Origin: Bacillota bacterium
Lineage (GTDB): Bacteria; Bacillota; Clostridia; Peptostreptococcales; Anaerovoracaceae
Length of the DNA: 64,000 nucleotides
NCBI GenBank assembly: GCA_030525285.1
Contig: JAUNFA010000009.1
Span: 1-64,000 of the forward strand
Reading direction: 5' to 3'
The notes under the pieces: model-generated
Database searches by the model: none
What the model was told of the DNA's origin: nothing
What the model saw: the letters and a program-made list of their open reading frames with translations, nothing else
Part shown: one piece after another, positions 51,249 through 60,363 of the stretch
Numbering within the stretch: position 1 is the stretch's first letter
How the letters are laid out: the number at the start of each line of letters is the position of its first letter
Position numbers and translations under genes: made by a program

Positions 51249-52376
51249 ATGGCAAGAGGGAAAAGAGAGAAGGAGCCGAAGAAGAGGACCCTTAGACGAA
51301 TACTTAAGGTTATTCTTATAATAATTATTATTGCAGTGCTGGCTGTCGGTGGATATGTGGGTTATATGTATGTGACATACGACAGAATTGAGGATAATAT
51401 GGAAACGGAAATCGACAATCCGACCACTATAAAGACTAATATCCCGTTGGATAAGAAGCTCCAAATAACATCATGGAATATCGGGTTTGCGGCATATCTT
51501 CAGGACTATTCCTTCTTCATGGACGGGGGTAAGGAATCAAGAGCCCGATCCGAAGAATCTGTTATAGAGAACATGGATAACATTGCAGAAGCGCTTCAGG
51601 ATCAGGATTCAGATCTGTACCTTATTCAGGAAGTGGATTATGACTCAACACGTACATACAAGGTGGACCAGAGAAAGATTCTAAGAGACGCATTCGGTGG
51701 TTATTCATATACCTTTGCACAGAATTATAACTCTTCATATATTCTGTATCCCTTTAACTCACCTCACGGTGCGAACAAGGCAGGTCTTGTAACACTTTGT
51801 GATTATAAGATTTCTACAAGTATCAGAAGAAGCCTGCCGATTCAGACTAACATTGCGAAATTCATGGATCTAGACAGATGCTATGACATAATGAGAATTC
51901 CTGCAGAGGGCGGCAGGGACCTTGTGCTCATCAACCTGCATTTGTCAGCCTATACAACGGATCCGACAATTGCGGACAAGCAGCTTGATATGATTTATGA
52001 AGAGATTGCACAGGAAAGAATGAAAGGTAATTACGTAATCTGTGGGGGAGATTTCAATAAGGATCTAATCGGTGACTGTGGCGCATGCTTCGGTGTTAAA
52101 GGTGAAGAACAGAGCTGGTGCAAGCCCTTCAAAAGGGAAAATCTACCTGACGGATTCTCGCTCATAGTTCCTTATGACAAGAAGGAGAACATTCCATCAA
52201 ACCGTGTTGCAGATGCTCCATACGATCCTAAGACAACATTCTGCACCACACTTGACGGGTTCATAGTATCTGATAATGTTGAAGTGGTTAAGACCGGTAC
52301 AGTTCAGTATGAGTTCAAGTATTCCGATCACAACCCGGTTAACATGTCCTTCAAACTGAAGTCAGATATAAAATAA
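51249..52376 (+). CDS. endonuclease/exonuclease/phosphatase family protein, membrane-anchored
   Basis: The 375-residue protein has a very basic N-terminus (RGKREKEPKKRTLRR), one membrane anchor (about 17-40), and an extracytoplasmic EEP-fold domain: LQITSWNIGFAAY, YLIQEVDYDST, INLHLSAY, VICGGDFNKDL and YSDHNPVNMSF. These residues are those of a metal-dependent phosphodiesterase, but whether it cuts nucleic acid, phospholipid or another ester is unknown. Its orientation suggests action outside the membrane. AGGAGGCTTATTAGA precedes the ATG. Confidence 0.85.
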   Translation: MARGKREKEPKKRTLRRILKVILIIIIIAVLAVGGYVGYMYVTYDRIEDNMETEIDNPTTIKTNIPLDKKLQITSWNIGFAAYLQDYSFFMDGGKESRARSEESVIENMDNIAEALQDQDSDLYLIQEVDYDSTRTYKVDQRKILRDAFGGYSYTFAQNYNSSYILYPFNSPHGANKAGLVTLCDYKISTSIRRSLPIQTNIAKFMDLDRCYDIMRIPAEGGRDLVLINLHLSAYTTDPTIADKQLDMIYEEIAQERMKGNYVICGGDFNKDLIGDCGACFGVKGEEQSWCKPFKRENLPDGFSLIVPYDKKENIPSNRVADAPYDPKTTFCTTLDGFIVSDNVEVVKTGTVQYEFKYSDHNPVNMSFKLKSDIK

Positions 52377-52395
52377 GAGTAATACAAGATGCACG

Positions 52396-52431
52396 AAAAG
52401 GACTGCGCACGTATATATGCATAGTCCTTTT
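52396..52431. terminator. bidirectional terminator
   Basis: AAAAGGACT (52396-52404) pairs with AGTCCTTTT (52423-52431). It lies between the EEP gene and the convergent Gx gene. Confidence 0.75.
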
Positions 52432-52441
52432 ATAGTATCTG

Positions 52442-52984
52442 TTATTTCTCGATGTCGGGGAGCTTCTGCAAAACGAAATAAGCCACAATACCTATAACAG
52501 CACCACTTGCAACTCCCGAAAAAATCAGAACGGGATAATAAACAAACATTCTGAGATTAGATACAAGAGCAGCGGCAACGAGTATCTGTCCCAGATTATG
52601 TGTTACGCCTCCTGCGATTGAAACGCCTACGGTTGAGAAGAGACCTGTTTTTTTAAGGAGAGCCATTACAATCATGCTCAGGATTGCGCCGGCAAGAGAA
52701 TAAAGTGCGGCAAACATTCCACTGAACAAAAGCCCGGACACAAGAACTCTGATAATGTTGATTCCCATGGCATAACGCCAGTTAAACTGATAAAGGGCTA
52801 TGATTATAACAAGGTTGGCAATCCCCAGCTTGACTCCGGGGACGCCTATATTGAAGGGGATAAGGACCTCTATATAGGAAAAAATGAGCGCCAGTGCACA
52901 AAGTAGCCCACAGTAAGCAACTCTTGTGGCTGACGTTGTGCGTGCCGAACGTGCAGCAGGATTCTTATCTGGAGATGGTGTCAT
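52442..52984 (-). CDS. Gx transporter family protein (heptaprenyl diphosphate synthase component I-like)
   Basis: The protein has about 180 residues and five membrane segments: VAYCGLLCALALIFSYIEVLIP, PGVKLGIANLVIIIALY, LVSGLLFSGMFAALYSLAGAILSMIVMALL, GGVTHNLGQILVAA. It is the COG4769 Gx family, sometimes named as heptaprenyl diphosphate synthase component I. Its fold resembles ECF transporter S-components. In anaerobes it travels with NusG_II and rnf genes. I chose the Met at 52984, 11 bases after AAGGAGG. It overlaps the end of the NusG_II gene. Confidence 0.87.
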   Translation of the reverse strand: MTPSPDKNPAARSARTTSATRVAYCGLLCALALIFSYIEVLIPFNIGVPGVKLGIANLVIIIALYQFNWRYAMGINIIRVLVSGLLFSGMFAALYSLAGAILSMIVMALLKKTGLFSTVGVSIAGGVTHNLGQILVAAALVSNLRMFVYYPVLIFSGVASGAVIGIVAYFVLQKLPDIEK

Positions 52985-53327
52985 ATCCCGACTCACCTCC
53001 TTCTATTTCGAGAACGACCTTATTGGGAAGACAGACAATCTGCTCCCCAGTGTTGTCAATGGGGTGTGACATAACACAGTCCTGACCATGACAGTCAGAA
53101 AATGCCATTGAAACACGACCGTTTGATATGGTAATCTTATTTGTGTGACCATTTTGTTTAACCGTAATGTTGCGGTCCTCGTCAAGGGTGTATGTACCAT
53201 ACACCTGACTGTCAACAGTTACTTTGAGTGCGGCAGCTTCAGTTTTGCCGGTGGCAAAGTACCAGGTCATCGTAAGGCCTATTAAAATCAGACCGATTGT
53301 AAGTAAAATATCTGCTTTTTTAATCAT
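52965..53327 (-). CDS. NusG domain II-containing membrane protein
   Basis: The 120-residue protein has one N-terminal membrane segment (about 6-26), then the NusG_II domain: VDSQVYGTYTLDEDRNITV, KITISNGRVSMAFSDCHGQDCVMSHPIDNTGEQIVCLPNKVVLEIEGGE. The two Cys of the CHGQDC segment are a family trait. Its role is unknown, but it regularly sits beside Gx and rnf genes. Here it is the first gene of a pair with the Gx gene (20-base overlap of chosen frames) and divergent from apbE. Confidence 0.88.
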   Translation of the reverse strand: MIKKADILLTIGLILIGLTMTWYFATGKTEAAALKVTVDSQVYGTYTLDEDRNITVKQNGHTNKITISNGRVSMAFSDCHGQDCVMSHPIDNTGEQIVCLPNKVVLEIEGGESGYDTISR

Positions 53328-53343
53328 AGATAAGGGTTCATAT

Positions 53344-54405
53344 ATGAATAATAAAATCCAAAATCACATAAGAAAACTGCTCAAATCAGCAGGGGTTACA
53401 GCCTTGCTCGTTCTGTTGATTATAACACAGACAGGCTGTGGTAGCAAAACTGCCGAACCGGCAGGCAGAACGGAATATCATCTTAATACGGCATGTCAGA
53501 TATCCGTATATGGCATGAGCGGAAGTCAGGCAGAGGATGTACTCGACACAGCTTTTAAGACAGTTAAGGACTATGAAAATCTGCTTAGTAAGACAGTAAA
53601 GGGAAGCGACGTGTATAGAATAAATCACGCAAAGGGCAAATATGTCACCGTCTCCGATGATACTCTAAAAGTTCTTAAACTGGCCACAACCATAGGAGAT
53701 TTAAGCGATGGCGCTTTTGACTGCACTGTAGGAAAGGTTGTGGACATGTGGAACTTTACAGGAGAGGACCCCAAAGTTCCCGATAAAGGAGATATTGCAG
53801 AGGCAGTTGAGAGCATAGATTACAAAAAGATCAAAATCAGCGGCAACAAGGTGAAGCTTACTGACGCTGATGCGGCACTGGATCTTGGGGGCATAGCCAA
53901 GGGTTATATTGCGGACAGAACAGCAGAGGCAGTAGAAAAGGCGGGGGCTGAAAGCGCCATAGTAAACCTTGGCGGTAACGTGGTTGCCGTAGGAAACAAG
54001 CCTGACGGTTCACCTTTCGTAGTTGGCATCGAAAGGCCTTACAGTGACAGAACAGAGATGGTGGGAAGTGTCGAAGCGACAAATCGCACACTTGTCACTT
54101 CGGGAATATACGAACGCAATTTTACAGAAAACGGCAAGCTGTATCATCATGTACTGAATCCAGAAACGGGATATCCTGCAGAAACAGATTTGGAGGCGGT
54201 GACAATTGCGGCGGACATTGGCTATTCGGGATTTTGTGACGGGCTTAGTACATCCTGTTTGATTATGGGAGAGGACAGAGCCAAGGCATTTATCGCCGAG
54301 ATTCAGAAAAAATTCCCGGACAGACACATTGAAGCGTCTTTCATTAACAGCAAAGACAAGATTTCGGAAACTGACGGGATGAAAGTCATTTTGACAGAGG
54401 ATTAG
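53344..54405 (+). CDS. apbE: FAD:protein FMN transferase ApbE (lipoprotein)
   Basis: ApbE transfers FMN from FAD to a threonine of target proteins, using Mg2+, outside the membrane. The 353-residue protein has a lipoprotein signal (ALLVLLIITQTGC, Cys32). Its catalytic domain has YHLNTACQISVYG, DGAFDCTVGKVVDMWNF, LDLGGIAKGYIADRTAEAV, AIVNLGGNVVAVG and GFCDGLSTSCLIMG. RnfG (T160) and RnfD (T172) in this window are the expected targets. The start at 53344 is 16 bases inside the divergent spacer, after AAGGGTTC. Confidence 0.94.
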   Translation: MNNKIQNHIRKLLKSAGVTALLVLLIITQTGCGSKTAEPAGRTEYHLNTACQISVYGMSGSQAEDVLDTAFKTVKDYENLLSKTVKGSDVYRINHAKGKYVTVSDDTLKVLKLATTIGDLSDGAFDCTVGKVVDMWNFTGEDPKVPDKGDIAEAVESIDYKKIKISGNKVKLTDADAALDLGGIAKGYIADRTAEAVEKAGAESAIVNLGGNVVAVGNKPDGSPFVVGIERPYSDRTEMVGSVEATNRTLVTSGIYERNFTENGKLYHHVLNPETGYPAETDLEAVTIAADIGYSGFCDGLSTSCLIMGEDRAKAFIAEIQKKFPDRHIEASFINSKDKISETDGMKVILTED

Positions 54406-54411
54406 GGCAAG

Positions 54412-55356
54412 ATGAACGAAAAAATTATCGACATAATAATTCCCTGCTTTAACGAGGAAACGAATATTAAACCGGTTTATGAGGAGACTAGGCTGGTGGA
54501 AACTGGAATCGGCAACTGCCGGTTTAATTATATTTTCGTAAATGATGGAAGCAGTGATAATACACTTGAAATAATTAAAGAACTTGCCCAGGGAAATGAG
54601 CAGGTCAAATACATATCTTTCAGCCGCAACTTCGGCAAGGAGGCTGCCATGTATGCGGGCATATGCAACTCTCGTGGTGATTATGCAGTAATAATGGATG
54701 CAGATCTTCAGCATCCTCCGGCCCTGATAAAAGATATGCTTGAGACAATTGAAAGGACAGGATGCGACTGTTGTGCGGCACGTCGTGTCAATCGCAAGGG
54801 AGAAGACAAAATCAGAAGCCTTTGCGCGGGACTATTTTACAAATTGATGAACAGGTTCAGTGACATTAATATTGCTGATGGTGTGCTGGATTTCAGATTA
54901 ATGAACAGGAATATGGTAAGAGCCATAAGACAGTTGCCTGAAAACCGTAGATTCTCTAAGGGGATTTTTGCCTGGGTAGGATTTGATACCAGATGGGTTG
55001 AATTCGAAAACGTGAGACGTATGAAGGGGGAGAGCAAGTGGTCTGTATGGTCGCTGATCAAGTATGCTATGGACGGTTTCATTGATTTCGCAGTATCGCC
55101 CCTCAAGTTTGCAGGATGGTTCGGGGGAGTGGTTGCTGTCGGTTCGGCGGTGTATCTGATTGTGGAAATAATCAAGACTCTCGTTTTGGGAAGGGATACT
55201 CCGGGCTATGCGTCTACAATTTGTTTGATTCTCTTCTTCGGAGGAATGACAATCGCAATTCTGGGGCTTATTGGGGAATATATAGGCAGAATGTATATGG
55301 AAACCAAAGGAAGGCCTGTTTATATCGAAAAGGAATCCAATATTCATGAAGATTAA
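54412..55356 (+). CDS. family 2 glycosyltransferase with C-terminal membrane segments
   Basis: The 314-residue protein is a GT2 enzyme of the DPM1/GtrB type: IIDIIIPCFNEETNI, FNYIFVNDGSSDNTLEII, ISFSRNFGKEAAMYAGI, the DxD of VIMDADLQHPPALIKDM, and RRMKGESKWSVWSLIKYAMDGF. Two membrane segments close the protein (about 235-255, 268-290). It should make a polyprenyl-phosphate sugar. The next gene (YfhO family) overlaps it by 11 bases and may use that donor to glycosylate a surface polymer. Confidence 0.93.
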   Translation: MNEKIIDIIIPCFNEETNIKPVYEETRLVETGIGNCRFNYIFVNDGSSDNTLEIIKELAQGNEQVKYISFSRNFGKEAAMYAGICNSRGDYAVIMDADLQHPPALIKDMLETIERTGCDCCAARRVNRKGEDKIRSLCAGLFYKLMNRFSDINIADGVLDFRLMNRNMVRAIRQLPENRRFSKGIFAWVGFDTRWVEFENVRRMKGESKWSVWSLIKYAMDGFIDFAVSPLKFAGWFGGVVAVGSAVYLIVEIIKTLVLGRDTPGYASTICLILFFGGMTIAILGLIGEYIGRMYMETKGRPVYIEKESNIHED

Positions 55357-58027
55357 AAGTTTCTGTTACAGAAGCAGGTTCGCGCTTCTGTCATTCGCCA
55401 TCCCGGTTATTCTGGTTGTAATAGGGCTGGCGGCAAATTCCATATATCCTTTCGGAACCCAGCAGATTCCGGTGATAGATATGTATCATCAGTATCTGCC
55501 GTTTCTAAGCGAGCTACAGCACAAACTGCAAAACGGTGAAAGTCTGTTTTATACGTGGGACGGGGCCGGTGGCTGCAATTTCTGGAATCTTATTGCTTAC
55601 TACGGAGCAAGTCCGCTCAATCTGCTTCTGTTATTTTGTCCGGCAAGATTTATTGCTGAGGGTGTGACGGCAATCCTTCTGATTAAGATCGGGTTGGCGG
55701 GAACTTTCATGTGCATTTATCTGAAGGAAACAAATAAGCATTGTGACCTTGGCACAGTTGCATTTGCAATGCTGTACGCACTGTGTTCCTTTGTAATGGG
55801 ATATTACTGGTGCATCATGTGGATGGACGCGGTACTGCTGCTGCCCCTTGTCATATTGGGACTGCAGCGAATAATCAATGGAGGCAGACCGGTGCTTTAC
55901 TGCATTACTTTGGCACTGACCGTGTTCTGCAATTATTACATATCCATAATGGTGTGCATTTTCATACTCTTCTACTATCCTGTAAGCTATTTTGTCAATG
56001 TGAGAAACGGCGGCAAAATGCGCTGCTTAATAACAACTATCAAGGCTGTAGGATACTCGCTGCTGGCAATAGCTATGGCTGCAGTAATGCTTCTGCCGAC
56101 ATACAAGAGCATGCAGTCCACCTATTATATCAGTTCCGAAATGCCAGACACCTGGAGCTTTTACAACAATGCTATCGACGTCCTTAACCAGCTGCTGCCT
56201 TTCTCACAGCTTACATACAGGGAAGGCATGCCCAACATTTACTGCGGGCTTATTGTCGTTGTACTCGTGGCATTCTATGTGCTCGATAAGACGATCAGCT
56301 TCAGAGAAAAATATCTTAACATAGCACTTCTGACATTCCTTTTCCTGAGTCTGAATATAAACAAGCTGGATTTCATGTGGCACGGATTTCATTTCCCTAA
56401 TCAGCTGCCGTACAGATACACATTTGTAGTCAGCTTCATACTTATCGGTATGGCTTACAAGGCTTTTTTGAGAATGGACCAAGTGAAGACGGGGACCATA
56501 TGGGCGGTTATGAGCGGAATACTGGCATGGTATATTCTTGCTCAGAAGTTTATGAGTGAAAAGATTGACGATATTAACATATACTTTTATCTCGGAAGCG
56601 GGCTTCTTGTGGCGTACTGCCTGATTCTGGCAGCGTACAGGAAGGGTAACATCCGTCAGGATTCAATGATAGTTCTTACTACCTTCGTGATTCTCATAGA
56701 AATGGGCTGTAACGTTTCTGTAAGTTTTAACAAGGTGGGAAATTCGGACAGAGATTATTATTTCGAAAATTATGACCAGGTTAAAACTCTTGTGGAGAAG
56801 GTTGATGACAAGTATGGCAGAGTGGAAATGAATGACAACTTCATTCTCAATACGCCGGCCCTTTATCACTACAAGGGAATATCCCAGTTCTCATCATCAA
56901 TCAATGCGGATGCCACATATTTAATGGAACAGATAGGCATCGAGGGTGAACCGGGTAAGAACAGATACAACTACAACGTTACTAATCCGGTAACAAACGC
57001 AATTTTGAATGTCAGATATCTTATCGGCAAAAATTCAGCAATTGACGATTCTGATTTCAGACAAATAAGCAGCGCAGGCGAAAGCACGCTTAACGAAAAC
57101 AAATATCCGCTTGCACTGGGATATGTGACGACCAACTCCATATGGACGTGGAATATAGACCTTGACAATCCTTTCCGTGTTCTTGACGATTACGTGCGCG
57201 CGGCTACAGATAATCGATATGAAGATGTGTTCAATGAAATTCAGGCAGATGACACCCAGACAGAAAATCTTAATGTTACCGACAATGGAGAAGGTGCATG
57301 GATAACTGAGACGGTAAAGGAAGATAAGGAGTCTTCTGTACAGCTGAAATACAAAGCAGATAAAACCCAGAAGTATTATGTATTTGTGGAGGCAGACAGC
57401 TGTCAGTCAATTGATGTCAGCAAGGAGGATTCCGACTATTATGAAAGCATCAGGTCCGATTGCGGTTCCATTGTAAATATAGGTGAAGTTAAGAAAGGGG
57501 AGACCTTTACCGTAACTGTGAGCTATGAGGAGGGCAACTCGGGCAGTATCGTTTCTCACGTATGTTCCCTGAATTATGATAAGTGGGATAAGGCATATGA
57601 CATGATTTCAGCCAATACCATGAAGATTACAGACTGGAAGGACACCTGCGTGAAGGGAAGTCTGAATCTGAATGAAGGTGGAGTACTGGTAACATCTATC
57701 CCATATGAGCAGGGATGGACCCTTACAATTGACGGTAAAGAGTGTGATATAGACCAGCTTGTGGGGGATGAATTCATATCGACTTATGTGACAGCAGGGG
57801 AGCATATCATAGAATTAAAATTCAAGCCACCGGGACTTATGTGGGGTACACTTATATCCCTGATGGCCATACTGATTCTGATAATAATATGCAGATTCGG
57901 CAATAAGATCAGGACTGCTCTGATGAGGGTTGTCGCCAGGAAGCGAGAAGCTCTCCCAAAGCGAGAGGAATCTTATCGAGAGGAATCTGATTGTAATAGA
58001 GAAGGAATAGATTCCTGCCATGAATAG
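55346..58027 (+). CDS. YfhO family membrane protein (GT-C-like glycosyltransferase)
   Basis: The 893-residue protein has about twelve N-terminal membrane segments (about 10-470). It has the YfhO-type external motif in QQIPVIDMYHQYLPFLSELQHKL and FYTWDGAGGCNFWNL. A large extracytoplasmic domain (about 480-840) is followed by a last membrane segment (about 833-855). YfhO proteins are linked to glycosylation of lipoteichoic acid with polyprenyl-phosphate sugars. The C-terminal tail (KREALPKREESYREESD) is charged and repetitive and overlaps the convergent MocR gene by 119 bases. The coupled GT2 gene upstream is its likely donor supplier. Confidence 0.9.
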   Translation: MKIKSFCYRSRFALLSFAIPVILVVIGLAANSIYPFGTQQIPVIDMYHQYLPFLSELQHKLQNGESLFYTWDGAGGCNFWNLIAYYGASPLNLLLLFCPARFIAEGVTAILLIKIGLAGTFMCIYLKETNKHCDLGTVAFAMLYALCSFVMGYYWCIMWMDAVLLLPLVILGLQRIINGGRPVLYCITLALTVFCNYYISIMVCIFILFYYPVSYFVNVRNGGKMRCLITTIKAVGYSLLAIAMAAVMLLPTYKSMQSTYYISSEMPDTWSFYNNAIDVLNQLLPFSQLTYREGMPNIYCGLIVVVLVAFYVLDKTISFREKYLNIALLTFLFLSLNINKLDFMWHGFHFPNQLPYRYTFVVSFILIGMAYKAFLRMDQVKTGTIWAVMSGILAWYILAQKFMSEKIDDINIYFYLGSGLLVAYCLILAAYRKGNIRQDSMIVLTTFVILIEMGCNVSVSFNKVGNSDRDYYFENYDQVKTLVEKVDDKYGRVEMNDNFILNTPALYHYKGISQFSSSINADATYLMEQIGIEGEPGKNRYNYNVTNPVTNAILNVRYLIGKNSAIDDSDFRQISSAGESTLNENKYPLALGYVTTNSIWTWNIDLDNPFRVLDDYVRAATDNRYEDVFNEIQADDTQTENLNVTDNGEGAWITETVKEDKESSVQLKYKADKTQKYYVFVEADSCQSIDVSKEDSDYYESIRSDCGSIVNIGEVKKGETFTVTVSYEEGNSGSIVSHVCSLNYDKWDKAYDMISANTMKITDWKDTCVKGSLNLNEGGVLVTSIPYEQGWTLTIDGKECDIDQLVGDEFISTYVTAGEHIIELKFKPPGLMWGTLISLMAILILIIICRFGNKIRTALMRVVARKREALPKREESYREESDCNREGIDSCHE

Positions 58028-59312
58028 GAACAACCTGGATGGCATGATTAGTGGCATCCTTTTCTATTTCTTCGGGAGATTTATCGGTATTGATTCGTAT
58101 GAGCAGGTTAATTCCCGACGAAGAACTTTTCATCTCAATGAAATCGCTGCCGTTAGTACGCAGATAGTCGATTACTGTATTTAGCTTGTTTGAATATAAC
58201 TTTCGCAGTTTCTTAAGATGAGTCTGATAGTTACCAGTTTCCATGAACATTGCCAGTGAAAGCTGTTCCAGCTTGGAACAGGTCTGGGTATAGTCAGGGG
58301 CCATAGACTTGAACATTTCAGCCATATGCTCCGGAAGCACCATGTAGCTTATTCTGACAGCCGCAAAAAGTGTGCTGGAGAAGGAACCCAGGTAGATTAC
58401 TCTGTCATAGTCGTTAAGACTTTTTAGTGCAGGGATAGGCCTTCCAAAATATCGGAGCTCGCTGTCATAGTCGTCCTCTATAATATAGCTGTCGTTTGCA
58501 ACGGCCCAGTTAATAAGCTGGTAACGTCTGCCTATGGGCATTACAGCACCAGTGAATACATGGTTTGAAGGACTTACATATGTGGCAGTCTTAATATTTG
58601 CCGGCAACTTCTCGATTATGATTCCGTTATCGTCAACGTCAACATCAGTTATTGCGAAACCGCGATCACGGAATGTGCTTCTGATAGGCTTGTAACCTGG
58701 AGTTTCAATTGCAATATGCTCCACATGAAGTTTGCGGAGCATGGTTGCAATATGGTTTGTAATCTGCTGAGTACCGGCACCAATCAGAATCTGATCCGGG
58801 GAGCACGACACGCCTCGGGAAAGATGGAGATATTTGGCGATTTCTGCACGAAGTGCAATTTCACCCTGAGGTTCACCCTCGAAGAGAAGTGCCTGCGGAT
58901 ACTCATTGATAATTTTGTTCATGCACTTTTTCCACTTGTTGAAGTCAAAGCAGTCAGGGTCGTGATAATAGCTTGAGGAACTTGATGAGATACTGTCATC
59001 AATGATAGACGTGCTGCTGTCAAAGAGTGTCTTTTCTGTCAGAGCCATATTGGCGGAAGAATAGTTCACATCATTAACGAAATATCCCGACTGGGGCCTG
59101 CTGTCTATGTATCCTTCTACGGACAGTTGGCTGTATGCCTGTTCGATTGTAGTAATGCTTAGGCCGGTTGAAGCGGCAAGAGAACGAAGGGATGGAAGCT
59201 TCTCATTTGAAGAAATTCTGCCAGCAGTTATCTCGTCGCGTATGTATTTATATAGCTGATGGTAATAAGGTTCGTGTCTGGTTTCGTCTATTACCGGAAA
59301 CAGAGATATCAT
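57909..59312 (-). CDS. MocR-type regulator (GntR DNA-binding domain fused to aminotransferase domain)
   Basis: The 467-residue protein has an N-terminal GntR winged helix (about 10-75: YHQLYKYIRDEITAGRISSNEKLPSLRSLAASTGLSITTIEQAYSQLSVEGYIDSRPQSGYFV) and a fold-type I PLP domain with GAGTQQITNHIATML, YVSPSNHVFTGAVMPI, IIEDDYDSELRYFG and the Lys region. MocR proteins such as PdxR and GabR sense PLP or its imine. The start at 59312 follows GGAGG. A perfect inverted repeat sits 32 bases upstream (59344-59373), a likely self-operator. The target genes are not in the window. Confidence 0.92.
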   Translation of the reverse strand: MISLFPVIDETRHEPYYHQLYKYIRDEITAGRISSNEKLPSLRSLAASTGLSITTIEQAYSQLSVEGYIDSRPQSGYFVNDVNYSSANMALTEKTLFDSSTSIIDDSISSSSSSYYHDPDCFDFNKWKKCMNKIINEYPQALLFEGEPQGEIALRAEIAKYLHLSRGVSCSPDQILIGAGTQQITNHIATMLRKLHVEHIAIETPGYKPIRSTFRDRGFAITDVDVDDNGIIIEKLPANIKTATYVSPSNHVFTGAVMPIGRRYQLINWAVANDSYIIEDDYDSELRYFGRPIPALKSLNDYDRVIYLGSFSSTLFAAVRISYMVLPEHMAEMFKSMAPDYTQTCSKLEQLSLAMFMETGNYQTHLKKLRKLYSNKLNTVIDYLRTNGSDFIEMKSSSSGINLLIRINTDKSPEEIEKDATNHAIQVVPIHGRNLFLLYYNQIPLDKIPLALGELLASWRQPSSEQS

Positions 59313-59343
59313 TTTGACCTCCAACTGTATTCAAAAAAATATA

Positions 59344-59373
59344 ATTATTGTATATTCAGTAGTATACAATAAT
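59344..59373. promoter_or_regulatory. inverted repeat, likely MocR operator
   Basis: ATTATTGTATA (59344-59354) and TATACAATAAT (59363-59373) are exact reverse complements around eight bases. The site lies just upstream of the MocR start on its own strand. The rest of the 59313-59551 spacer holds the aroD promoter and nothing else that I see. Confidence 0.6.
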
Positions 59374-59484
59374 GATGTACTATAGTAAATGTCAATCAGA
59401 TGATGGCTTAATAGGACTGAATTGTAAATGACAGATGAAGTGTGAGAAAATATCAGGTACGTTAAGTACAGACTTAAATAAAAA

Positions 59485-59513
59485 TACAAATGACCAGCTA
59501 AAAATGGTATAAT
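59485..59513 (+). promoter_or_regulatory. promoter of the aroD operon
   Basis: TACAAA (59485-59490), 17 bases, TATAAT (59508-59513), with TG at 59505 making TGGTATAAT. Confidence 0.55.
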
Positions 59514-59551
59514 ATTTGTTCGGATAAGTATATAAGGAAAGAGGATAAACT

Positions 59552-60361
59552 ATGAGCTTAAGAATCAGAAATACAAATTTCGAAACAGGAAGACCACAAG
59601 TTGCAATCTCTTTAACAGGTAGGACATACGAGGAAATAATTGCACAGTGCAGGAAGGCGGTCAGCAGACCAGTTCAGATAATTGAATGGAGGGCAGACTG
59701 TTACCTTGCAGCAATTGACAATATAGAGGAAGAACTGCTAAAAGCCGACATTTATCTTGAAATGCTCAGGATTCTGGATGACATCAGAAACATAATCGGA
59801 GAAATGCCGCTTATATTCACATTGAGAAGCAGCCGTCAGGGTGGATTTATCAATCTGGAACACGATCAGATTGAAGGAATTCAGGACTTTATCGCAGAAT
59901 CAGAACTTGTTGATGTTGTTGATGTTGAGATAAAGGGCCTTAAGAAAAAGAACGGGGGAATCGGTGGCAAGCTTCTTATGGAAAGAGTTGAGAAGCTTCA
60001 TTCTCTGAGGGTTAAGGTGATACTTTCATATCACGAATTTGACGAGATGATTCCATCCAAAGATGTTGTAAGGCTTGTTGATGCAATGACAAATTACGGA
60101 GGCGATCTGTATAAGGTTGCTGCAATGGCAGAAGATATTGAAGACGCCAAGGAAATGGTAAGAGCAACAGCATTTCTTACCAAACATGGGGTTGGTCCCG
60201 TGGTTACCTGTGCAATGGGAAAAGCAGGCGCAATTACAAGAATAATCGGTGGCAAATACGGTTCGGTGATTACCTTTGCAGCATTAGATAAGGCGTCAGC
60301 ACCGGGACAGATAAGTGTGACAAAACTTGCTGAGAAGCTGGATGAAGTATACGGAGCATAA
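59552..60361 (+). CDS. aroD: type I 3-dehydroquinate dehydratase
   Basis: AroD converts 3-dehydroquinate to 3-dehydroshikimate in the shikimate pathway. The 269-residue protein has EWRAD (45-49), the catalytic His161 in LSYHEFDEMIP, the Schiff-base Lys188 in DLYKVAAMA, and CAMGKAGAITRIIGGKYGSVITFA. It is the type I (class I aldolase-like) enzyme. It leads a run of genes on the same strand with the ECF module; ecfA1 starts two bases after its stop. No other aro genes are nearby. Confidence 0.96.
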   Translation: MSLRIRNTNFETGRPQVAISLTGRTYEEIIAQCRKAVSRPVQIIEWRADCYLAAIDNIEEELLKADIYLEMLRILDDIRNIIGEMPLIFTLRSSRQGGFINLEHDQIEGIQDFIAESELVDVVDVEIKGLKKKNGGIGGKLLMERVEKLHSLRVKVILSYHEFDEMIPSKDVVRLVDAMTNYGGDLYKVAAMAEDIEDAKEMVRATAFLTKHGVGPVVTCAMGKAGAITRIIGGKYGSVITFAALDKASAPGQISVTKLAEKLDEVYGA

Positions 60362-60363
60362 TA

